Assembly: GCA_022394755.1 (NCBI GenBank)
Contig: JAGFCA010000039.1
Coordinates: 1-64,000 of the forward strand
DNA: 64,000 nucleotides
Reading direction: 5' to 3'
From: Candidatus Poribacteria bacterium
Lineage (GTDB): Bacteria > Poribacteria > WGA-4E > WGA-3G
This document shows, piece by piece, positions 1 to 8,519 of the stretch; the stretch's first letter is position 1; the number at the start of each line of letters is the position of its first letter. The notes beneath the pieces were generated by a model that was not told the DNA's origin, ran no database searches, and saw only the letters and a program-made list of their open reading frames with translations. The position numbers were made by a program, and so were the translations under genes.

Positions 1-1
1 T

Positions 2-134
2 TTCAAGTTTTTCAAGTTTTGAAAATTTTACTCGTATAGTCCAATCACTCATAAACCTTCTCTCCAACTGGGTTTATAGGCTATTTCAAAAGCCTATTCT
101 TAAAAACCGACTTGAAAAACTTGAAAAACTTGAA
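2..134. repeat. 19-bp inverted repeat built on a 10-11 bp CTTGAAAAA unit
   Basis: Bases 2-20 and 116-134 are exact inverted copies made of the short unit ACTTGAAAA repeated in tandem. They could form a 19-bp stem with a loop of about 95 nt. The right arm belongs to a longer run of the same unit that continues to about 153. No coding or mobile function is visible for it. It lies inside the ORF end described for 3-395, where it encodes a Leu-Glu-Lys run. Confidence 0.5.
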
Positions 135-395
135 GAACACGAAAAACTTGAAAACAGACCTACTTTAAACACCAGAGGAAAAATAATTATCATACCTAAC
201 ACTGTCCTCACAAATACATATCGTCCATACAGAAATAAATCTATGCATAGAGTCGGACAATCTCCCTCCATTGGCTCAGAATATACCTCATGGCTACATC
301 AAAGATACCTCATCTATACGGTTAATGAGTTATATTCAAACATATTGTCAAAATGGCAGGTTAAGAACTTGCACATTCATAAGATTCCGAATTAA
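3..395 (+). CDS. 3' end of an unidentified ORF entering from the left edge
   Basis: This frame is open from the window edge to TAA at 393-395, about 130 codons. That is long for DNA this AT-rich. The start must lie outside the window, since the first in-frame ATG is only at 243. The translation has a charged Leu-Glu-Lys repeat (about residues 37-52), then a basic, Tyr/Asn-rich tail with no recognised motif. I do not recognise the family. The Leu-Glu-Lys run comes from a simple DNA repeat, so part or all of this frame could be fortuitous. No function is proposed. Confidence 0.35.
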   Translation, partial: SSFSSFENFTRIVQSLINLLSNWVYRLFQKPILKNRLEKLEKLEEHEKLENRPTLNTRGKIIIIPNTVLTNTYRPYRNKSMHRVGQSPSIGSEYTSWLHQRYLIYTVNELYSNILSKWQVKNLHIHKIPN

Positions 396-1293
396 GGCAT
401 TAGAATAAGAGAAAAGGACAAAGAATATATCATTTATGCAAATTCTTGTTACAATAAAAAAATGGCTATAAACATACTATACCACTGGCGGGATAGAGGT
501 TTTATCAATGTTACACGATGTGACAAAAAGTGTAACTTTATTCAACATATAAATAATACCATTTTCAATTGATTTATTTACATTATGACCTTATTTCGTG
601 TTCTGTTCTTTGGTAGGAGGGATCTCCGAATCCCGACTCTTTTAATGAGACATTACTTATTAAAAATGGTATAACATAAATTTTATGGAATTGAATATTA
701 TTGGAAACTATTTTCTATGTGAGCGACCTCACGGCACGATATTGGAGATTGGACCTGAAGAATCTACAATATCAATGAGACTTAAATCTCTAAAATGGTA
801 TAATATAGCACTTTGTAAGGGATAAAAGCACTCTCAATATAATGATTTATGAGATATGACTAATAAACTATACACAAGTTGGAATTCACATAATAATTAC
901 TAATTTTCAGAGTATTCAGAGTAAATCAAAGAAACAGCAATTTTAGAAACACATAGGAACCCAGACTATTACTGACTTTACAGCAAATATTAAACAACAC
1001 CTAACGTATTTACTCTGAAAATTACACTGCTGATATTTCTTAGAATTGTGTTTAAGCTACATACAATAAGGACTAAGTCTTTAAAGCGTCATGAAAATGC
1101 GTTTTTTAGATTATTCTTCACATTTAGTGCAATCGTATCCTCTTTCACGGAAAAAGTAACTGTGTGATGGATATAAAATACGAGAACATAAGCTCTCTCA
1201 ACATAAAAAACAGATAGATATAAACCCCAACAAGGGTGTAATAAGCCTCACTATCGTACCCAAGCTACAAGTCCAACATTCTGCAATTGGTGA
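396..1293. other. gene-free AT-rich stretch
   Basis: About 900 bases with frequent stops in all frames and no convincing gene. Two similar short motifs with ATGAGAC followed by AAAATGGTATAA occur near 650-680 and 775-805. Near 617-641 there is an AGGAGGGATCTCCGAATCC stretch that also flanks the 51-bp repeat array at about 2606-2625, so part of the dispersed repeat family starts here. Otherwise I see nothing. Confidence 0.5.
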
Positions 1294-1626
1294 TACTGTT
1301 CTTTTTATATGTGGGTAAGCCTCAAACAATGTTGGTATTTGGTATGTTCTTGTGAGATACTCAGGATTTGGTCTCAACACCATAGTATTGAACAATTTTG
1401 GAGATACCTTAAGACAGTTCTAAAGTTATCAAAAATGAGCTTAGAAACCCGAAAAGGAGCATATACGAACTTAAGAGTCAAGGTAATAAGTTATCTCCTG
1501 TAGAAACATGTCAGTCAATCTGTAGGAAAAACGTTACATCAAATCCAACTTGAATTATCAGAGCAAAACCATATCTTGTCTGATCTATGCAAGTATTTTC
1601 ATGAACAAGTACAATCTAAACATTGA
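1294..1626 (+). pseudogene. decayed transposase, C-terminal fragment
   Basis: One reading frame from 1294 to TGA at 1624-1626, broken by an in-frame TAG at 1501-1503, gives a protein-like sequence on both sides of the stop. It contains QHHSIEQFWRYLK, the pattern around the last catalytic Glu of many DDE transposases (H-x-x-I-E-x-F-W-R-x-L-K). Next come a segment like KGAYTNLRVKVISYLL and, after the stop, TLHQIQLELSEQ. The upstream catalytic part is missing, because the frame is closed by TGA at 1291. It is most simply the eroded tail of an insertion sequence. No terminal inverted repeats were found. The exact IS family cannot be named by eye. Confidence 0.45.
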
Positions 1627-1810
1627 TAAACAATGAATGTTGAAGTGTTTTGATATATATCAGTTAAACTATAAAGATGATGACACGTAACTACATTGTA
1701 GAAGATAGGGTTACTATACGTTTAAGAAATGTTCTGAATTTAAAATCTATAGGACTTACGTAGATTGACAATATAGGAACATTTGTTGGACTTACACATT
1801 AGCTTTCATC

Positions 1811-1931
1811 TGTAGCCCCGGGGAATGCCCAACGGCATTCATACCCGGGGAACTCCTAAATGGGGTTCATACCCGGGGAACCCTAAATAGGGTTCATACC
1901 GTTGATTTCTGATTCCTGATTCGAGGGGCAA
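1811..1931. repeat. cluster of CCCGGGG hairpin repeats (family 2)
   Basis: Three short units follow each other, each ending in CATACCCGGGG or a close variant. Each holds a small inverted repeat: AATGCC/GGCATT, AACTCC/GGGGTT and AACCCT/AGGGTT. The last unit runs into ACCGTTGATTTCTGATTCC. Related units occur at 4841-4935, 16700-16735, 43995-44030, 44265-44295 and 61775-61812. The arms differ between copies but keep pairing, which suggests selection or a mechanism acting on the hairpin. No coding capacity is implied. Confidence 0.6.
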
Positions 1932-2062
1932 AATGTGTGTAGAAACACCAGACTAACTAAGATGCCAGCTCCAGAGGAGCGAAATGTGTGTAGAAACCAT
2001 CTTGCACCGAAAACTAAGCCCCAGCGGGGCGAAATGTGTGTAGAAACCATCTCTACCAAAAG
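1932..2062. repeat. three hairpin repeats with the GAAATGTGTGTAGAAAC tail (family 1)
   Basis: These are copies of the family that forms the tandem array at 2643-3090. Each has a short perfect hairpin (GCTCC-AGA-GGAGC or GCCCC-AGC-GGGGC) followed by GAAATGTGTGTAGAAAC. The first copy keeps only the tail. The units here are spaced by differing sequence and are not in strict tandem. The hairpin arms have changed together between copies. Confidence 0.65.
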
Positions 2063-2599
2063 GCTTCTTCTCCGTGAAATCCGTGATTCTGACATAAAGA
2101 GCAATAGCAGTCGACTATCACCGTTTCAGATAACAACATGCATAATACATAAAATAAATTGAAGAAAATAAATGACAAAGCAACTAATATCATATAAATA
2201 TACGTTACAATAACATATAGAGAATTAATATAATACATAGTAGCAAAATAAAGTGGATAATAATCTAATCCAATAAACTGATTTTTCAGGAGTGAATCTG
2301 CCGATAAAAATTATGTTATGAGAATAATAATAGTAAAAAAAGAATCAGCGCTCATCAAGGAAAACTACAAAATTGTAACTTTTTTCAAATTTTAGAATTA
2401 GAGGCTTAATTCGTTACAAACCCAGACAGGGACTAATAGGAAAGGCAGTGTAATAACAAGATACAATCCTACACTTTGTAGGAAAAGTGTAACATTTTCT
2501 CACACATCCTCTAAAATGTACTAAGTTGGAAAAACGATAAAATTACCTTAATAATCTAATAGTTTAGATCTAATACTACTGGAAATTGTATACTGAAAA
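2063..2599. other. gene-free stretch
   Basis: More than 500 bases of AT-rich sequence with no plausible gene, RNA or clear terminator. Short open frames here are not protein-like. Confidence 0.5.
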
Positions 2600-3230
2600 C
2601 CAAGTAGGAGAGATCTCCGAATCCTGACTCCTTGTATTTCCGCAAGCTCCAGAGGAGCGAAATGTGTGTAGAAACACCAGACTAACCAAGATACAAGCTC
2701 CAGAGGAGCGAAATGTGTGTAGAAACACCAGACTAACCAAGATGCAAGCTCCAGAGGAGCGAAATGTGTGTAGAAACACCAGACTAACCAAGATGCAAGC
2801 TCCAGAGGAGCGAAAGGTGTAGAAACACCAGACTAACCAAGATGCAAGCTCCAGAGGAGCGAAATGTGTGTAGAAACACCAGACTAACCAAGATGCAAGC
2901 TCCAGAGGAGCGGAATGTGTGTAGAAACACCAGACTAACCAAGATGTAAGCTCCAGAGGAGCGAAATGTGTGTAGAAACACCAGACTAACCAAGATGCAA
3001 GCTCCAGAGGAGCGAAATGTGTGTAGAACACCAGACTAACCAAGATGCAAGCTCCAGAGGAGCGAAAGGTGTGTAGAAAAAACATTGGCACAGAACACTA
3101 AGCCACGATTCAGAAAAATAACTCATTCACGAAAATTCAAACTGTTAACTATAAACTGAAAACTAATCCAATCCGCGATTCTGATACAAGAAACACTTAT
3201 AATGACAAATTATTTACACACCCGTCATAT
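2600..3230. repeat. tandem array of nine 51-bp repeats with conserved flanks
   Basis: Unit starts (CAAGCTCCAGAGGAGCG) lie at 2643, 2694, 2745, 2796, 2845, 2896, 2947, 2998 and 3048. The period is 51 bp except for a 2-bp loss in the fourth unit and a 1-bp loss in the eighth. Each unit has the hairpin GCTCC-AGA-GGAGC, then GAAATGTGTGTAGAAAC, then ACCAGACTAACCAAGATG. The left flank (about 2606-2642) and the right flank (about 3085-3225) recur, inverted, around only two units at 40.6-40.86 kb. There are no unique spacers and no cas genes, so this is not CRISPR. Long open frames through the array are artefacts of the period being a multiple of three. Confidence 0.85.
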
Positions 3231-3285
3231 ACGCGTAAGTAGATATTTTTCAGGAGTTATGGTATCCTTTAGGTAGGAGGGAACT

Positions 3286-3786
3286 ATGGGGAAAACACGT
3301 AATATATATAGTATTCTAATTTTAGGGTGTATTGTATTCTGTAGTATCTTTGCATGGGCACAAAAGAATAGTCAAACAGAAAAAGAAAAGGTGTCTTTGG
3401 CTGAAATAGGAGTGACACCGGAGCAGAAAACGCAAATTGATGCTATGTGGAAACTAAAACTACAAAAGCATAGGAAAGCAGTTAAAGATCTCAAGACATT
3501 AAATCGTTATGTTAAAGATACACTTATTAGTGAGAAAGAGATTCGAGAAACACTGGAGAAATTTCGAAGGGAAAGAGTAGAGCTGCAAGGTCAGATTGAT
3601 AAAGCAGAGGAAACATTGATTAAGAGTTTAACTCCTCGGGCACAACTACATCTGACTGTATTTGGGATTTTAGATAACGGATTACCTCGAAGAACAACAA
3701 AGACACAGGCTGGTAAAGAGACGGGACAAAAAAATAGCGGTCTTACAACTCCTGTTGAACAACCGCAGTCAAACACATCAAAATAA
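3286..3786 (+). CDS. secreted Spy/CpxP-like helical protein
   Basis: A 166-residue protein with an N-terminal signal peptide: basic MGKTRN, a hydrophobic core to about residue 24, and an AWA-Q cleavage region. The body is charged and helical (about 35-125). It includes VTPEQKTQIDAMWKLK and LTPRAQLHLTVFG, spaced like the LTxxQ motifs of Spy/CpxP-type periplasmic proteins. The last 35 residues are polar and probably disordered. The start is well supported by AGGAGG 5-6 nt upstream. In characterised relatives such proteins act as periplasmic chaperones or envelope-stress sensors; the exact role here is inference. The stop lies 2 bp from the 3' end of the opposing tRNA-Ala. Confidence 0.7.
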   Translation: MGKTRNIYSILILGCIVFCSIFAWAQKNSQTEKEKVSLAEIGVTPEQKTQIDAMWKLKLQKHRKAVKDLKTLNRYVKDTLISEKEIRETLEKFRRERVELQGQIDKAEETLIKSLTPRAQLHLTVFGILDNGLPRRTTKTQAGKETGQKNSGLTTPVEQPQSNTSK

Positions 3787-3788
3787 AA

Positions 3789-3864
<76 letters not shown>

Positions 3865-3932
3865 ACAATACTAACGATTTAATAATAACATGTCGATACA
3901 AAAAAAGCAAATAAATTTAGGACTACTACAAG

Positions 3933-4766
3933 ATGCGTAATAGCGAATCAGATACCTTTTTTAATTTCGCTGATCAACCGGATAGTGAGGTCGGACTTGC
4001 TGTGGGAGCTCTGCTTATTGCACAAAGCGAATATCCTGAGGTTGATATAGATAATTATATAGATAAATTAGACGAGATGGCTCAAGAGGTGAGAGATCGA
4101 ATTTCTGGTATTGTCGTGCCTCACCAACAAATTGCTGAATACAATCGTTATTTCTTTGATGAGAACAGGTTTAGAAGAGAAGTTATTGGATTTTATGACC
4201 CCGCGAACAATTTTCTTAATGATGTGATTGATAGAAAAATTGGGATTGATGTAACTCTTTATATTCTTTATATAGAAATTGGCAGAAAAGCCGGATTACC
4301 TCTTTCTGCAATAAACTTGCCTTCTTATTGTATTGTCAGGTATAAATTCAAACATTTTGATATTTTCTTAGACTTAGGTGACGAAGGAAATATTATGTCT
4401 GAAGATGCATTTCAAGAGAAATTAGAACTCGTATTTGGTGATGAGGCTGGTCTACAACGCAGATTTCTCAATGAGGATGCAAATAAAGAAACTTTAGCAC
4501 GGATTTTACGCAATCTGGCACGAATTTATACGGATGATAATGAATATGATAAAGCAATACAAGCATTGAAACGGATTACATGGCTAACACCACAATACAT
4601 GACTCCCTACCGTCGACTTGGCAACCTATTTTATCAGGTCGGGGATTATAATGAAGCTTTAGATGCTTTTGAGACCTATCTCAATGGGATAGATAGTCCA
4701 AACAGTGAAGAGAATGTCATTGAGAATATTCGGATACTTCGTAAGATAATTGCCAAAATGAACTGA
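3933..4766 (+). CDS. SirB1-type transglutaminase-like protein with TPR tail
   Basis: A 277-residue cytoplasmic protein without a signal peptide. Residues 10-185 match the SirB1 / transglutaminase-core-2 family: FYDPANNFLNDVIDRKIGI, then TLYILYIEIGRKAGLPLSAI and LPSYCIVRY, where the family usually has LPGHFLVRY. Residues 190-265 form two TPR-like helix pairs (ARILRNLARIYTDDNEYDKA and GNLFYQVGDYNEALDAFETY). This is the usual domain order of the family. The biochemical role is not firmly known, and whether the domain is catalytic is unclear, since the family GH is replaced by SY. It stands alone between the tRNA and tsaB. Confidence 0.8.
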   Translation: MRNSESDTFFNFADQPDSEVGLAVGALLIAQSEYPEVDIDNYIDKLDEMAQEVRDRISGIVVPHQQIAEYNRYFFDENRFRREVIGFYDPANNFLNDVIDRKIGIDVTLYILYIEIGRKAGLPLSAINLPSYCIVRYKFKHFDIFLDLGDEGNIMSEDAFQEKLELVFGDEAGLQRRFLNEDANKETLARILRNLARIYTDDNEYDKAIQALKRITWLTPQYMTPYRRLGNLFYQVGDYNEALDAFETYLNGIDSPNSEENVIENIRILRKIIAKMN

Positions 4767-4840
4767 TACAATAAATCATATATTTTGAATATATCGGTTA
4801 GAAAACCGAACAAGGAGTATAAATTTAGAGACCCGATGAT

Positions 4841-4950
4841 TGATACGGTTTATACCGTGGAATGTCTAAATAACATTCATACCGTTGATTCAAGGCATTC
4901 ATACTGTTGATTCCTGTTCGCGGGACGAAATGTATATTCCATAAACATTG
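4841..4950. repeat. intergenic hairpin repeats of families 2 and 1
   Basis: Two partial family-2 units (GGAATGTCTAAATAACATTC and GGCATTCATACTGTTGATTC) are followed by a degenerate family-1 tail, CGGGACGAAATGTATATTCC. This in turn leads into AAACATTGGCA, a string also found at the right end of the 51-bp array (about 3080-3090). They fill the gap in front of tsaB and probably form part of its leader or sit just upstream of its promoter. Confidence 0.55.
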
Positions 4951-4974
4951 GCAAACTTTAGTATATAACACATA

Positions 4975-5658
4975 ATGAAAATATTAGGAATTGACACTTC
5001 TACCCCTATTGGGAGTGTCGCTCTCATTGAGGATGATAATATCGTTGCTGAACATACCCTGAATATCGTCCAAGCACATTCTTCCAGACTTATGCCTGCA
5101 ATAGATATGGTATTAAAAAAATGGGGTGATATAACACCTAAAGATTTAGATGGATGTGCTGTTGGAATTGGTCCAGGATCATTCACAGGTATTCGTATCG
5201 GAGTAGCAACTGCTAAATCCCTTTGCTATGCTGTCGACAAACCGATTGTTGGCATATCTACATTAGAGGCAATTGGCTATAACCTTCGCTGGACAAATGG
5301 GTTAGTATGTCCAATTCTTGATGCACGGAGAAGTGAGATTTATGGTGCTATCTTCCACGGTGGTACAGATTGGAAACGATTGACTGACGATCTATGCCTA
5401 CCAATTGACGGATTTCTTGATGAATTGGATAAGCACACCACTTCAAATTCCGCTGTTCATTTTGTTGGTGATGGACTTGCATCCTACGGAGACGCTATCC
5501 AAGAAAGACTTGGTGAACGTGCATATTTTGCTGAATCAATTTTCAATGTGCCACGCGGAGCAACAATTGCACACCTCGGGGCACATCGTCTCAAACAAGG
5601 TGATAGTGATAGTTATTGGACTATTGTTCCCAATTATGTTAGAGAAGGTTTATACTAA
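4975..5658 (+). CDS. tsaB: tRNA t6A biosynthesis protein TsaB
   Basis: A 227-residue protein of the ASKHA fold that helps TsaD, with TsaE, make N6-threonylcarbamoyladenosine at position 37 of ANN-decoding tRNAs. The N-terminus MKILGIDTSTPIGSVAL and the motif GIGPGSFTGIRIG (about residues 64-76) are diagnostic, followed by ISTLEAIGYN. Length is normal. The partner tsaE is 13 kb downstream in this window (18530); tsaD is not here. The Shine-Dalgarno sequence is weak. The selenocysteine-type redoxin starts 22 bp downstream, so they may be co-transcribed. Confidence 0.93.
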   Translation: MKILGIDTSTPIGSVALIEDDNIVAEHTLNIVQAHSSRLMPAIDMVLKKWGDITPKDLDGCAVGIGPGSFTGIRIGVATAKSLCYAVDKPIVGISTLEAIGYNLRWTNGLVCPILDARRSEIYGAIFHGGTDWKRLTDDLCLPIDGFLDELDKHTTSNSAVHFVGDGLASYGDAIQERLGERAYFAESIFNVPRGATIAHLGAHRLKQGDSDSYWTIVPNYVREGLY

Positions 5659-5680
5659 TTTCTAAGGAGTTTCGATAGCT

Positions 5681-6547
5681 ATGTTACATCTACAGAGGTA
5701 TTTCATCACATCACTTCTCGTCATAATTCTAAGTATGTGTTTTACGACATTTTCACATGCTATAAAGATCGGTACACGGATATTTTCTACGGATCTTGCA
5801 AACGAGATAGCATATTCCGAGATATATTATGGGAAAGTGAATTTGCTTGTAGTATATTCACCTAAATTGAAGAAGACAGAGGACATTACAAAACAATTTA
5901 GTAAGAAATATGACACTTCGATTGTGTGGAGACTCCAGCCAGACAGCAATGAGATTGGTATGGTCATTGTTGATAAGTCTGGTTATATCCGTTGGAAACA
6001 CTTATATCAGACATTGGATTTCAAAGCACAAGATCTACTATCAGAACTTGGAAAACTCAAAAGAAGTACACCGTTATCTATTGATTCACCTATCCCTGAT
6101 TTTAGATTGACAGATACTGATGGAAAAACTGAATATGCTCTCTCGGATTATAAGGGGAAAAAGAACGTTATTGTTAACATTCTACTCCAAACCTACTGAC
6201 CGGTATGTTCTAACTATACGTCGCAGTTTGCGACAGACAAGCAACTATTTGACGAAGAATACGATACCGTTACCCTAATGATCAAACCCGAACCCCACGC
6301 AATTGTAAAGACATTTAAAGATCCTGAAACAATGGATATACCCATACTTGCTGATCCAGGATCTTCTGTTCATGAAGCCATCGGAATTATTAAACCTTAT
6401 CGTTTCCATAGGCGCGACATGTATTTACCTGCGACATTCTTAGTTGATAAAGAAGGTAAGTTAAAGTGGCTTTATGTTGGAAAAAGAAATACTGATCGTC
6501 CTTCCCGAGAACAAATTCTTGAACAACTCTCCAAATTAAAAGAATAG
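5681..6547 (+). CDS. secreted thioredoxin-fold redoxin, probable selenoprotein (Sec173, U-x-x-C)
   Basis: One frame runs from ATG 5681 to TAG 6547 (288 residues) with a single in-frame TGA at 6197-6199 (codon 173). Residues 1-27 are a signal peptide. Residues 28-135 look like a degenerate thioredoxin-like domain. Residues 140-288 are an AhpC/TSA-type redoxin: SPIPDFRLTDTDGK, KKNVIVNILLQTY, then TGA-Pro-Val-Cys, then PATFLVDKEGKLKWLYVG. TGA falls exactly where this family has the first Cys of C-x-x-C, and Cys176 remains. A hairpin fitting a bacterial SECIS element follows (6220-6234). Both sides of the TGA are conserved-looking, which argues against decay. Read without Sec insertion it would be cut in two. 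The likely role is extracytoplasmic thiol/peroxide redox chemistry. Confidence 0.8.
6220..6234 (+). promoter_or_regulatory. putative bacterial SECIS hairpin
   Basis: GTCGCA-GTT-TGCGAC forms a perfect 6-bp stem with a GUU loop. The loop begins 26 nt after the TGA at 6197-6199. Bacterial SECIS elements are hairpins just inside the coding region with a small apical loop carrying a G in its first two positions, about 16-37 nt from UGA. This one meets those criteria. It would be bound by SelB. Confidence 0.7.
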
Positions 6548-6602
6548 TAGATGTGTGTAACACACAATCACCTTCCTAATACAAGGTACGACGTGATGAA
6601 CA

Positions 6603-8024
6603 ATGAACCGTATTATTAGAAACACGTCCTCCCTTTTTAGTGCACATTTAATTGGTCGTCTCGGTTCTCTCGTAATAACAGCGTGGTTGATGCCTCGTTT
6701 CTTTACGGAGAATGCCCAAGGCGGCTATTTTGTTGCCATTGCACTTACGAATCTCATAGCAAGCCTAACAGAACTCGGTATGCAGAATCCCTTAATAAGG
6801 GAGATGACACTACATCCTGAAAAAACACGACACTACCTTGGGAATGCCCTTCTTGTTCGTCTCGTATTGTCAGTGATCGCTTATACTCTAATGATCGTTG
6901 CCGGTATATCTCTCGGGTATAGTTCAATAATCGTTATGATGATTGTCTATTTAGGGTTAGCAGAGATAGTGAATTCTATCGCTCAACTTTATCGGTGTGT
7001 CTTCCGCGCACATGAAGATATGAAATATGAAGGAATTACGGTGATCGTTGAACGTGGATTATACTTTTTGATTGGAGGGGCATTAATTCTACGCGGTTAT
7101 GATCTCCTTAATGTCTGTCAAGTATTGTTAATCGCGAGTGGTGTTAATCTATTTATGAGTGTAGGTTTTACAAAATACCGTTTTACACCGCTCCGCTTTG
7201 AACCGAGTCGTAAAATTGTAACTGTTCTCATGCAACAGGCATTACCTTTTTCTATAGGAAATCTATTCAATCTACTCTACTTCCGAGTAGATGCGATTAT
7301 GCTGTCGAAACTTAGTCCATACGGTGTGGAAGCGAATACATGGTACGGGTTGCCGTATACAATAGTAAATGCATTCACCATTTTGCCGGGAGCATTTATC
7401 ATGGGTGCCATGTTTCCCGTGCTTTCCCGTGCTTTTGAACAGGAACGTGATAAGTTAGCGGAAACATATACGTATGGTGTACGATGGATGGCGATAACAG
7501 GTGTGCCATTAGCTGTCGGTTTGGCAACGCTCTCTCATGAGATTTCTGCAGTTCTATTTGCAACCAAATCTTTTGATACAATAGAGAAAATCGCATCTGC
7601 ATGGACTTGGTTAGGTATATCTGGTGGAATGCTCTTTTTGACAAGTGTTGTATTGACAGTACTACGGGCAGCAGATAAACGTCGTGCTTTTTCAATTCTC
7701 ATGGGAACGACAGCACTCTTGAACATCCTATTGAATGTATATTTGATTCCACGGTACAGTCATGTGGGGGCAGCAATAGCCATGGTTGTCAGTGAAACTT
7801 ATATACTTATAATAGGATTCTATTATATATCTAAATACATTACCAAACTTACCGCCATAGGTTTCATATTTAAAACTATCGTAATCTCTATACTGATGGG
7901 GATAGGTTTAGTATTATTAAAAGGGATATTATCAGTTTGGATTTTAATTCCGTTGGCAATACTGTTTTATGGTGGTGGGATGTATATCTTAGGTGAACTT
8001 CGTACAGAATTTGAGTTTGAATAG
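6603..8024 (+). CDS. MOP-superfamily flippase (polysaccharide biosynthesis / Wzx-like)
   Basis: A 473-residue integral membrane protein with about 12-14 hydrophobic helices. The N-terminal SSLFSAHLIGRLGSLVITAW and the later LYFRVDAIMLSKLSPYG and AAIAMVVSETYILIIGFYYI segments are typical of polysaccharide-export flippases of the MATE/MOP superfamily. These move lipid-linked glycans across the inner membrane. No glycosyltransferases are adjacent (one is at 18.9 kb), so the substrate cannot be inferred. An ATG 7 bp upstream is out of frame. The start chosen gives a normal N-terminus. Confidence 0.85.
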   Translation: MNRIIRNTSSLFSAHLIGRLGSLVITAWLMPRFFTENAQGGYFVAIALTNLIASLTELGMQNPLIREMTLHPEKTRHYLGNALLVRLVLSVIAYTLMIVAGISLGYSSIIVMMIVYLGLAEIVNSIAQLYRCVFRAHEDMKYEGITVIVERGLYFLIGGALILRGYDLLNVCQVLLIASGVNLFMSVGFTKYRFTPLRFEPSRKIVTVLMQQALPFSIGNLFNLLYFRVDAIMLSKLSPYGVEANTWYGLPYTIVNAFTILPGAFIMGAMFPVLSRAFEQERDKLAETYTYGVRWMAITGVPLAVGLATLSHEISAVLFATKSFDTIEKIASAWTWLGISGGMLFLTSVVLTVLRAADKRRAFSILMGTTALLNILLNVYLIPRYSHVGAAIAMVVSETYILIIGFYYISKYITKLTAIGFIFKTIVISILMGIGLVLLKGILSVWILIPLAILFYGGGMYILGELRTEFEFE

Positions 8025-8112
8025 AATATGTTCCTTCAAGTGATTTGGGAATCAATTATGCAGTTTTTCTTTCCTCCAGCATCTGATGATGAAGCAAGAT
8101 GAGTTGGGATGC

Positions 8113-8232
8113 TTACAAGGTCTCTAATGCATTTGTCTTACCATTAAGATCAATAAACTCCACCTCTTCACGACGATTTAAGTCGTTAGTTATCCCGTAT
8201 CGGACTATTTGGTTGCCGTTTTTAGATGGTAT
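8113..8232 (-). pseudogene. remnant with a GIY-YIG-like motif
   Basis: A 39-residue open stretch on the minus strand, with a stop before and after and no start codon. It reads NGNQIVRYGITNDLNRREE and then a short tail ending in NALETL. The pattern I-V-x-Y-G-x-T-N-D-x-x-R-R resembles the second half of the GIY-YIG-like motif of small prokaryotic proteins. It is too short to function and lies beside another remnant (8379-8519), so this gap appears to be a graveyard of a small gene cluster. Family assignment is tentative. Confidence 0.35.
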
Positions 8233-8378
8233 TTATAGGTGTTTCGCTATGGTTCAATGGACACCCCTCTCCCCTTAGTACTTTTTCAACAGCTCGTTCG
8301 ACTTTTGTTCTTGAGAGGAAGATGAATATATCGAAACAATGTTTATATGAAAAATCCACTCTGATTAGGCTCCGATAT

Positions 8379-8519
8379 TTACAATTTCCATGTGAGTAAC
8401 ATTTCCTTTGCTAATACCGATACCTATATAGCTTGCTTATGACTAACAGAAGGGAAATCCTCCAAAAATTCTTCTAAACTGTCACTTGCTTCCAAATAGT
8501 TAATCAGGTTCTTGAGATG
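8379..8519 (-). pseudogene. DUF433 antitoxin-like protein, broken fragment
   Basis: Reading leftwards from directly behind the aroA stop, the frame gives LKNLINYLEASDSLEEFLED followed by FPSVSHKQAI. A TAG (8424-8426) then interrupts, and the frame continues in phase with VLAKEMLL. This matches the C-terminal half of DUF433 proteins (G-x-S-x-E-E-F-L-E-D-F-P-S-V), often antitoxins of DUF5615 PIN-like toxins. The N-terminal half is missing and the frame joins aroA's 3' end, which suggests a deletion junction here. Confidence 0.6.

Noticed and set aside
86..271. 61-codon minus-strand ORF with Ser/Phe repeats
   Set aside because: It is the antisense of the simple CTTGAAAA repeat and is not protein-like. 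The plus frame over the same bases is longer and runs off the edge.
1883..2238. Short ORFs of 61-75 codons on both strands
   Set aside because: They lie on the hairpin repeats and copy their sequence. None has a family-like composition or a ribosome binding site.
2576..3091. 171-codon minus-strand ORF and its sister frames through the repeat array
   Set aside because: It only translates the 51-bp repeat (a multiple of three), giving the same 17 residues again and again. Repeat length changes of 1-2 bp shift it without effect, so it is not under coding constraint.
2600..3230. CRISPR array
   Set aside because: The whole 51-bp unit is repeated with no unique spacers, and no cas genes are in the window.
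4794..4809. Terminator hairpin TCGGTT-AGAA-AACCGA after the SirB1 gene
   Set aside because: The stem is only 6 bp and no T-run follows.
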